Positions 54,379 through 64,000 of a DNA stretch of 64,000 bases are shown one piece after another. The stretch spans positions 57,306-121,305 of the forward strand of contig NZ_BBXF01000012.1 of NCBI RefSeq assembly GCF_001570585.1, in the 5' to 3' direction. The translations under genes were made by a program, and so were the position numbers. Every line of letters begins with the position of its first letter. Positions within the stretch are counted from its first letter, which is position 1. This stretch comes from Herbidospora daliensis (GTDB taxonomy: Bacteria; Actinomycetota; Actinomycetes; Streptosporangiales; Streptosporangiaceae). Below the pieces are notes generated by a model that ran no database searches, was not told the origin of the DNA, and saw only the letters and a program-made list of their open reading frames with translations.

Positions 54379-55470
54379 CCGCTCTGCTCGTTCTGGAAGA
54401 CGGCCGTGTCTTCGAGGGGGTGCCTTACGGCGCCGTCGGGGAGACGTTCGGGGAGATGGTCTTCAACACCGGCATGACCGGTTACCAGGAGACCCTCACC
54501 GACCCCTCCTACCACCGCCAGATCGTCGCGATGACCGCGCCGCACATCGGCAACACCGGCGTCAACGACGAAGACCCCGAGTCGGGCCGCGTCTGGGTCG
54601 CCGGGTACGTCGTCCGCGAGCCGGCCCGCGTCCACTCCAACTGGCGCGCCAACCGGTCGCTCGACGACTACCTGCGCGAGCAGGGCGTGGTCGGCATCGC
54701 CATGCGCGGCACCCGCGCCCTCACCCGCCACCTGCGCGAGCGGGGCGCGATGCGGGCCGGCGTCTTCTCGGGCGACGCGCTGCCTCCCGTACACGAGCTG
54801 GTCGAAAGAGTGCGCCGGAGCCCCGAGATGACCGGAGCCGACCTCGCGGCCGAGGTCGCGACCACCGAGACCTACGTGGTCCCGGCGATCGGCGAGAAGA
54901 GGTTCACCGTCGCCGCCGTCGACCTCGGCATCAAGGGCATGACCCCCCACCGCATGGCCGAGCGCGGTTGTGAGGTGCACGTGCTGCCCGCCACCGCGAC
55001 GGCCGAGGAGATCCTCGCCCTCGGCCCCGACGGCGTGTTCTTCTCCAACGGCCCCGGCGACCCCTCGACCGCCGACCACGCCGTGACGACCATGCGCGGG
55101 GTGCTCGACGCGGGCAAGCCCGTCTTCGGCATCTGCTTCGGCAACCAGATCCTCGGCCGCGCGCTGGGGCTCGGGACCTACAAGCTCCGCTACGGCCACC
55201 GCGGCGTCAACCAGCCCGTGCAGGACCGGCGGACCGGCAAGGTCGAGATCAGCGCCCACAACCACGGCTTCGCCGTCGACGCCCCCCTCGACGGCCCCTT
55301 CGACACCCCCTACGGGCGGGCCGAAGTGAGCCACGTCAACCTGAACGACGACTGCGTCGAGGGCCTGCGGCTGCTCGACCGGCCGGTCTTCAGCGTGCAG
55401 TACCACCCCGAGGCGGCCGCCGGACCCCACGACGCGGCCTACCTGTTCGACGAGTTCTGTGAGGTCATGG

Positions 55471-55478
<8 letters not shown>
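54375..55478 (+). CDS. carA: Carbamoyl phosphate synthase small (glutaminase) subunit
   Basis: A 367-residue glutamine amidotransferase that feeds ammonia to CarB. N-terminal [37 protein letters not shown]; class I GATase domain with the nucleophile Cys in [18 protein letters not shown] and the His/Glu pair in [18 protein letters not shown]. One CarA serves both pyrimidine and arginine synthesis, unless another copy exists. Confidence 0.96.
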
Positions 55479-58749
<3,271 letters not shown>

Positions 58750-58763
58750 CAAGGGAGTTCGAC

Positions 58764-59624
58764 GTGGCCGGGAGCCCGGTGCAGGTGACGGGGACGGTGC
58801 TGACCATGCGCCGGGTCGACGCCTACCACGCGCTGACCGTCGTCGCGCCGGGCATCGCCGACCGGTTCCGGCCCGGCCACTTCGTCACCGTCGCCGTGGG
58901 CGGGCCGCGGACCTCGACCCTGACCCGCCGGGCCTTCGCCGTCCACGACGTGAAGCCCGACTACGGCGGCACCGTCGAGCTGGTGTTCACCGTGCGCGGC
59001 GCGGGCACCGCCTGGCTGGCCGACCGGCGGGCCCGTGATCCGCTGGATCTCATCGGCCCGCTCGGGCGGCCCTTCCCGCTGCCCCGCGACCCGGCCTCCT
59101 GCCTGCTGGTCGGCTCCGAATACGGGGCCGCCGGGCTGTTCGCCCTGGCCGACGCGCTGCAGCAGCGCAACTGCCGGGTCGACTTCGTGCTGGGGGCCGC
59201 CTCCTCCGACCGCGTCTTCGGCGCCCTGCGCGCCCGGCGCATGGCCGAGACGGCGACCCTCACGACCCGCGACGGCTCTCTGGGTGTACGCGGGTCGGTG
59301 GTCGACGTGCTGCCCGGGGTGATCGCCGACACGCACGCCGACGTCGTCTACGCGTGCGGGCCGATGGCCACGCTCGGCGGCGTGACGGCGGTGTGCGCCG
59401 AGTTCGGCATCCCCGTGCAGGTCAGCGTCGAGGAGCTGATGGCGTGCGGGATCGGGCTCTGCATGACCTGTACCGTTCCCGTGATCGGCGACGACGGCGT
59501 CACCCGGATGACCAGGGCGTGCGTCGACGGGCCGGTCTTCCGCGGCGAGCGGGTGCGCTTCGACGACGTCGGCACGATCCCGTTCGACGCCCACGGGGCG
59601 CCGGGAGGCGACCGTGCCCGCTGA
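58764..59624 (+). CDS. pyrK: Dihydroorotate dehydrogenase electron transfer subunit
   Basis: A 286-residue FAD and [2Fe-2S] protein of the PyrK family. The FAD-binding part has TLTRRAFAVHDV and VFTVRGAGTAWLADRR, the NAD part LLVGSEYGAAGLFALADAL. The cluster ligands are CGIGLCMTC and a later Cys in MTRACVDGPVF. It links PyrD to NAD. GTG 58764 with AAGGGAG upstream. 14 bp after carB and overlapping pyrD by 11 bp. Confidence 0.92.
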   Translation: MAGSPVQVTGTVLTMRRVDAYHALTVVAPGIADRFRPGHFVTVAVGGPRTSTLTRRAFAVHDVKPDYGGTVELVFTVRGAGTAWLADRRARDPLDLIGPLGRPFPLPRDPASCLLVGSEYGAAGLFALADALQQRNCRVDFVLGAASSDRVFGALRARRMAETATLTTRDGSLGVRGSVVDVLPGVIADTHADVVYACGPMATLGGVTAVCAEFGIPVQVSVEELMACGIGLCMTCTVPVIGDDGVTRMTRACVDGPVFRGERVRFDDVGTIPFDAHGAPGGDRAR

Positions 59625-60573
59625 CATGCGCACCTACCTGGCGCACGTCGAACTGCCCAACCCGATCCTGACCGCCTCCGGCTGCGCCGGGACCGGCCGC
59701 GAGCTGGCCCCCTTCGCCGACGTGACCCGTCTCGGGGCCCTGACGACCCGTACGATCACGATGGCGCCCCGGGCGGGTCGTCCCACCCCCCGCATGGCCG
59801 AGACGCCCTCAGGGCTTCTCAACGCCGTGGGGCTCCAGGGGCCGGGGGTCGACGTCTTCCTGGCCCGCGAGCTGCCCTGGCTGGCCGAGCGCGGCGTCCG
59901 GACCGTCGTGTCGATCGGCGGCGGCAGCGTCGCCGAGTTCTCCGCGCTGGCCCGCAAGCTCACCGACGCCCCCGGCGTGACCGCGCTGGAGGTCAACCTG
60001 TCGTGCCCCAACGTCGAAGACCGGGGCCGCGTCTTCGCCCGCGACCCGTCGGCGGCCGGTGAGGTCGTCTCGGCCGTGCGCACCGCCGCGCGCTACGACC
60101 TGCCGGTGATCGCCAAACTCCAGCCCGACGTCGCCGACGTGGTGGCCATCGCCAAGGCGTGCGTCGACGGCGGCGCCGAGGCCCTCTCGATGATCAACAA
60201 CCCGGTCGGCATGGCCATCGACGTCGACCGCATGCGCCCGGCCCTGGCCGCCGGCACCGGCGGCCTGTCCGGCCCCGCGATCCGGCCGCTGGCCGTCAAG
60301 TGCGTCTGGCAGGTGCACGCCGCCCTGCCCGGCACCCCCGTCATCGGCATGGGCGGCGTCACGAGCGGCCGCGACGCCCTTGAGCTGGTCCTGGCCGGAG
60401 CCTGCGCGGTCGCGGTGGGTACGGTCCTGTTCCACGACCCGTACGCCGGCCACCGCGTGCTCAGAGAGCTGGAGGAACTCCTCCAGGAGCGCGGGTTCGA
60501 CCGGCTCGCCGACGCGGTGGGGCTGGCTCACCGCCCGTCCCACCGCACCGACCGTGAGGAGAGTTCCCTGTGA
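59614..60573 (+). CDS. pyrD: Dihydroorotate dehydrogenase, class 1B catalytic subunit
   Basis: A 319-residue FMN TIM barrel. [33 protein letters not shown], the catalytic Cys in [15 protein letters not shown] (class 1 enzymes use Cys), [13 protein letters not shown] and [27 protein letters not shown]. The partner PyrK makes it NAD-linked, so it differs from the quinone-linked class 2 enzyme of many actinomycetes. GTG 59614 has GGGAGG at good spacing. Confidence 0.94.
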   Translation: MPADMRTYLAHVELPNPILTASGCAGTGRELAPFADVTRLGALTTRTITMAPRAGRPTPRMAETPSGLLNAVGLQGPGVDVFLARELPWLAERGVRTVVSIGGGSVAEFSALARKLTDAPGVTALEVNLSCPNVEDRGRVFARDPSAAGEVVSAVRTAARYDLPVIAKLQPDVADVVAIAKACVDGGAEALSMINNPVGMAIDVDRMRPALAAGTGGLSGPAIRPLAVKCVWQVHAALPGTPVIGMGGVTSGRDALELVLAGACAVAVGTVLFHDPYAGHRVLRELEELLQERGFDRLADAVGLAHRPSHRTDREESSL

Positions 60574-61274
60574 CGCCCGCACCCATCGCCGTCGCCCTGG
60601 ACGCGCCCGACCTGGAGACCGCGGCCCGCTGGGCGAGCCTGGTGACCCCCCACGTCTCGACCGTCAAGGTCGGCCTGGAGCTCTACCTCCGCTACGGGCC
60701 CGACGTGATCGCCTCCGTCCGGGGCGCCAGCGGCGTGCAGGTCTTCCTCGACCTCAAGCTGCACGACATCCCCAACACCGTCGCCGGCGCCACCAAGGCC
60801 GTCGCCCGGCTCAAGCCCGCCTTCCTGACCGTCCACGCGACCGGCGGCGCCGCCATGATCCGCGCGGCCGTCGAGAACGCGCCTCAGACGCGCATCGCGG
60901 CCGTCACGGTGCTCACCTCGCTGTCGGAGCCCGACCTGGCCGCCATCGGGCTTCAGGGGCCGCCTCAGGACGCCGTACGCCGTCTCGCCGCGCTCGCGGT
61001 GGGCGCCGGGGCCCAGGCGCTCGTCTGCTCTCCCATGGAGGTCGCGGCGGTCAGGGCCGAGGTGGGGGAGGGCATCACGCTCATCACGCCCGGGGTGCGC
61101 CCGGCGGGCGCGGCGTCCCAGGACCAGGCGCGCGTCGCGACCCCCGAGAGAGCGCTTGCCGACGGCGCAGACCTCCTCGTGATCGGGCGTCCGATCACCG
61201 GTTCGGCCGACCCCGGAGCGAGCGCCGCGGCCATCGCGGCGGCACTGAGGCGCACATCACTGTCCCGCCCCTGA
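60570..61274 (+). CDS. pyrF: Orotidine 5'-phosphate decarboxylase
   Basis: A 234-residue OMP decarboxylase, last step to UMP. The catalytic tetrad is in [27 protein letters not shown] and [39 protein letters not shown] complete the fold. GTG start on the pyrD stop. It ends the pyr operon; 161 bp follow before mihF. Confidence 0.95.
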   Translation: MTPAPIAVALDAPDLETAARWASLVTPHVSTVKVGLELYLRYGPDVIASVRGASGVQVFLDLKLHDIPNTVAGATKAVARLKPAFLTVHATGGAAMIRAAVENAPQTRIAAVTVLTSLSEPDLAAIGLQGPPQDAVRRLAALAVGAGAQALVCSPMEVAAVRAEVGEGITLITPGVRPAGAASQDQARVATPERALADGADLLVIGRPITGSADPGASAAAIAAALRRTSLSRP

Positions 61275-61435
61275 TGAGGCCGTTTTCATCGACGGACAGT
61301 TAATTTGCGATTACGGGGCGTAGTTTATTTAGATTTCTTTGCTAGAAACAGGTCTTGACGTTGCCGGAAGGGGCAAGGACCAGCTAATTTCCCCTCTCGT
61401 CCGAGTACATCGACAGAAATTCGAGGTGACCCGGC

Positions 61436-61759
61436 GTGGCTCTTCCTCCCCTGACCCCCGAGCAGCGCGCCGCAGCACTTGAGAAGGCTGCGAAGGCCCG
61501 CAAGGAGCGTGCTGAGGTCAAGAACCGTCTCAAGCATGGCGCGGTGTCTCTTGCCGAGGTGCTCAAGGATGGGCAGACCGACGACGTCATCGGCAAGATG
61601 AAGGTCTCGGCTCTGCTGGAGTCGCTCCCTGGCGTGGGCAAGGTCCGCGCCAAGCAGCTGATGGAACGTCTTGGTATCGCCGAATCCCGCCGCGTGCGCG
61701 GACTTGGCGCCAACCAGCGCGCTTCTCTGGAGCGCGAATTCGGTGGCGCGGAAAGCTGA
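61436..61759 (+). CDS. mihF: Actinobacterial integration host factor (mIHF/sIHF)
   Basis: A 107-residue nucleoid protein. An N-terminal helix rich in Lys/Arg/Glu (LTPEQRAAALEKAAKARKERAEVKNRLKHG) is followed by a helix-two-turn-helix (VSALLESLPGVGKVRAKQLMERLGIAESRRVRGLGANQRASLEREF). It shapes DNA and affects replication and secondary metabolism. GTG start with GAGG before it. The upstream AT-rich stretch (61298-61345) and TTGACG at 61352 suggest a promoter of its own. Confidence 0.95.
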   Translation: MALPPLTPEQRAAALEKAAKARKERAEVKNRLKHGAVSLAEVLKDGQTDDVIGKMKVSALLESLPGVGKVRAKQLMERLGIAESRRVRGLGANQRASLEREFGGAES

Positions 61760-61907
61760 GGCGTACGCTTTCGGCCATCCCCCGGGATGGCCGGGGATCG
61801 CGTGACACCAGAGGGGCATTGAGTTGACCACGACGTCCTGGTCCGACGGCGGCACGGCTCACGAGGCCGAGAAAACCGGAGGGGACGGGGCGCGATACGG
61901 TGGCTCC

Positions 61908-62471
61908 ATGCCTCTGACACGCCTGACGGTCCTGTCCGGGCCGTCCGGCGTCGGCAAGTCCACGGTCGTCGCCGAGCTCCGGCGGGCACACCCAGAGGTG
62001 TGGCTGTCGGTCTCGGTGACCACCCGGAAACCCCGCCCCGGGGAGACCCACGGGGTCGAATACTTCTTCGCCGACGACGCCGAGTTCGACCGGCTCATCG
62101 CCGACGGAGACCTGCTGGAGTGGGCCGAGTTCGCCGGCAACCGCTACGGCACCCCGCGCGTCGCCGTCGAGGAGCGTCTCGCCAAGGGTGAGCCCACCCT
62201 GCTCGAGATCGACCTCCAGGGTGCGCGCCAGGTCCGCGGCACCATGCCCGAGGCCCTGCTCGTCTTCCTCGCCCCGCCGACGTGGGAAGAGCTCGAGCGC
62301 CGGCTGCGCGGACGCGGCACCGAACCACCCGACGTGATCGCCCGCCGCCTCGACGCCGGGCGGGTCGAGATGGCGGCCGAGAAAGAATTCGACCTCACCC
62401 TTGTCAACACGTCGGTGCAAGAGGTATGTCGACGGCTGATAGATTTGATGGCTGACGATCCGACTAGCTAG
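61908..62471 (+). CDS. gmk: Guanylate kinase
   Basis: A 187-residue GMP kinase. P-loop [17 protein letters not shown] site [47 protein letters not shown]. The ATG at 61908 gives the usual length and has TACGGT six bases upstream (possible leaderless start); a TTG at 61824 with GAGGGGC would add 28 residues. rpoZ follows after 12 bp. Confidence 0.94.
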   Translation: MPLTRLTVLSGPSGVGKSTVVAELRRAHPEVWLSVSVTTRKPRPGETHGVEYFFADDAEFDRLIADGDLLEWAEFAGNRYGTPRVAVEERLAKGEPTLLEIDLQGARQVRGTMPEALLVFLAPPTWEELERRLRGRGTEPPDVIARRLDAGRVEMAAEKEFDLTLVNTSVQEVCRRLIDLMADDPTS

Positions 62472-62483
62472 GGGACCCCTACT

Positions 62484-62753
62484 GTGACCACCAGCTCCAC
62501 CTACGCCGAGGGCATCACCAACCCGTCGATCGACTCGCTGCTCGACGTCGTCGACAGCAAGTACAGCCTGGTCATCATGGGCGCCAAGCGCGCGCGTCAG
62601 ATCAACGCCTACTACTCCCAGCTCGGCGAGGGCCTGCTCGAGTACGTCGGGCCGCTGGTCGAGACCCACGCCCAGGAGAAGCCGCTCTCGATCGCGCTGC
62701 GCGAGGTCTCCGAGGGCCTGCTGACTTCTGAGCCCATCGAGGGTGCTGTGTGA
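62484..62753 (+). CDS. rpoZ: RNA polymerase omega subunit
   Basis: An 89-residue omega subunit. [41 protein letters not shown] is the conserved core; the tail ends [24 protein letters not shown] start. It assists assembly of beta-prime. The usual gmk-rpoZ order is kept; the gene that normally follows (coaBC) is not reached within 1.2 kb. Confidence 0.97.
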   Translation: MTTSSTYAEGITNPSIDSLLDVVDSKYSLVIMGAKRARQINAYYSQLGEGLLEYVGPLVETHAQEKPLSIALREVSEGLLTSEPIEGAV

Positions 62754-62757
62754 TTTT

Positions 62758-62776
62758 GCGTGTGCTCCGCACACGC
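62758..62776 (+). terminator. Hairpin after rpoZ
   Basis: GCGTGTGC-TCC-GCACACGC, a perfect 8-bp stem with a 3-base loop, 5 bp after the stop codon. No T tract. Confidence 0.7.
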
Positions 62777-62778
62777 GG

Positions 62779-62869
62779 GCTCGGGCGCTCTTAGTCCGGG
62801 TCTTCCCTCGTCGCTCCGGTTCGCTTCGCTCTCCTGCGCTCCTCGGTCCAGACCCGGACGCGCCCGAGC
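62779..62869. repeat. Long inverted repeat downstream of rpoZ
   Basis: GCTCGGGCGC (62779-62788) and GTCCGGGTCT (62794-62803) pair with the contiguous AGACCCGGACGCGCCCGAGC (62850-62869), giving a 20-bp stem with one 5-base bulge. The 46-base loop holds CGCTCC/CGCTTC quasi-repeats. It resembles dispersed palindromic elements of actinomycetes. 62881-63079 shows no gene or signal. Confidence 0.7.
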
Positions 62870-63079
62870 GGGCACCATATGAGCGGCGCTTGAAGTGATT
62901 GCCGTGGGAGTTCTTGTGTGGCCTGGGGGATGAGTTCCTCCGGGCCCTTTTGCTGTTCTGGGGCGTTTTGTGGCGGTCTGGGGTGATCGTCGGGCTGCCC
63001 TGAGGTCGACGGTCGTGAACCAGTGCAGTCCGATGCCTGGCCGGCAGCCTGAAGGTGTTCTGGTTGTGGACGGTAGTGC

Positions 63080-63950
63080 GCTCGCCGGCCAGTCCCGCGA
63101 TAGCCAGACAAATTAGCCTGATCGCCAGCTCAAGCCGCCGCAGCTCTTGCAACGCCGAACACGTTGACCCGACTGACGCCGTCTCGGGCTGATCACGTCC
63201 ACACGGCCACGCCAGTCGCATGGCCTCACCCGGCTGTCAGCTCAGGCCGACACCGCCCACACCACCCGACGAATGTGCCTGATCGCCGCCTTGGCCAGGA
63301 CAGATCACGCTCGAACGTTCGACCACACGAGCTCGCTTGAGACCCAAGGCCGGCACAGGGCGCATCTCAAGCTTGGCTACACAAGCTCGCTTGACGCCGG
63401 AGGCTGGCGCAGGCCGCATCTCGACCTTGGCTACACAGCTCGCGCCGTCGCCGCCGCAGACCAGCAGCGGTCACACTCCAACGTCGGCCTCACGAGCTCG
63501 CTTGATCGCTGCCTCGGGCCAGTTTGAATCGCATCCCGACTTCGGCTACGCGGGTTCGCTTGATCACGGCCTCGGGCCAGTTCGGATCGCATCCCGGCTT
63601 CGGTCATGCGGGTTGGCCTGATCACGGGCTCGGGCCAGTTCGGGTCGCATTCCAGCCTCGGCTACGCGGGTTGGCCTGATCACGGCCTCGGGCCAGTTCG
63701 GGTCGCATCCCGGCCTCGGCTACGCGGGTTCGCTTGATCGCTGCCTCGGGCCAGTTCGGGTCGCGTCCCACCCTCGGCCACACGGGTTCGCCTGATCAGG
63801 GCCTCGGGCTGGCATGGTCACCTCCAGTGCCGGCCGCACGAATTGGCGATCACGGCATCTAGCCAGCACAGTCCGCACCGCGACGTCGGCCTCATGAGTT
63901 CTCCTGGTCATGGCCTCGGGCCGGCGCAGATCGCGCGTTGCGGCGGGTTG
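63080..63950. repeat. 58-bp tandem array, about 13 units
   Basis: The central units start GCCTCGGGCCAG at 63511, 63569, 63627, 63685, 63743 and 63801, exactly 58 bp apart. Each continues with TTCGGGTCGCATCCCGGCC, TCGGCTACGCGGGTT and TGATCACG-like segments. Units become more diverged toward both ends (about 63080 and 63950). No unique spacer separates the units, so it is not CRISPR. No ORF here has coding features. The last 50 bases are G-rich without a recognisable feature. Confidence 0.85.
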
Positions 63951-64000
63951 GGGGAGCGGGGGCTGGCGCCTTGGGCGGTGTGGGGTGGGGCGGTGGGGGG

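Noticed and set aside
61587..63221. Long minus-strand ORF spanning mihF, gmk and rpoZ
   Set aside because: It is antisense to three conserved genes and low in complexity.
63511..63858. Regular 58-bp spacing suggestive of a CRISPR array
   Set aside because: The full unit is conserved, with no alternation of constant repeats and unique spacers, and no cas genes are present.

Overview
The window is chromosomal DNA of a high-GC actinomycete. Intact bldD, an actinobacterial-type mihF, a MacRS-like two-component pair, a PASTA-type Ser/Thr kinase with an Rv2175c-like partner, GTG starts, 4-bp ATGA/GTGA gene overlaps and near-leaderless promoters all point to a developmentally complex, Streptosporangiales-like organism. 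The genus is an inference. I saw no rRNA, tRNA, insertion sequence, integrase or CRISPR array, and apart from the repeat arrays the composition looks uniform.

Layout. 1-2.3 kb: a truncated VIT/von Willebrand A protein coupled to a MerR regulator. 2.3-6.9 kb: Dps, a large KAP P-loop NTPase with a degenerate caspase-like N-terminus, and a PhoX-like protein. 7-11.8 kb: a sulfonate uptake and desulfonation operon (ssuD-C-A-B) preceded by a MarR-GNAT fusion. 11.8-16.3 kb: a lactonase, glycerol kinase, a phosphofructokinase with PPi-type residues, and an MHYT membrane sensor. 16.3-24 kb: MacS/MacR, ThiI, an aroF-MFS operon behind an aromatic leader peptide, a molybdopterin oxidoreductase, a LytTR protein and endonuclease IV. 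24.1-31.8 kb: a nine-gene purine-ring catabolic operon from urate to ureidoglycolate, with an XDH-type FAD subunit and 2Fe-2S subunit, 8-oxoguanine deaminase and glycerate kinase. 31.9-40.5 kb: PASTA kinase, thiOSG under a TPP riboswitch, ferredoxin reductase, Rv2175c-like protein, thiE, a polyprenyl synthase and metF.

40.5-50.7 kb is a looser accessory stretch. It carries a double-glycine leader peptide (orphan RiPP-like precursor), a GNAT enzyme, a YbaK editing protein, an L,D-transpeptidase, a LexA-box-controlled HEPN protein, HxlR with an FMN reductase, a universal stress protein with arginine deiminase, and several tandem-repeat arrays. 50.7-62.8 kb is the conserved core block bldD / pyrR-B-C-carA-carB-pyrK-D-F / mihF-gmk-rpoZ. 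The last 1.2 kb holds no gene that I can support, only a long inverted repeat and a 58-bp-period array.

The genes form metabolic modules: pyrimidine synthesis under a PyrR-type hairpin, thiamine synthesis under TPP, aromatic synthesis under a leader peptide, and nitrogen and sulfur scavenging from purines and sulfonates. The most unusual large-scale feature is a set of at least seven unrelated, locus-specific tandem arrays (units 13-88 bp). They lie just 3' of genes, and several have units running into the neighbouring stop codon.
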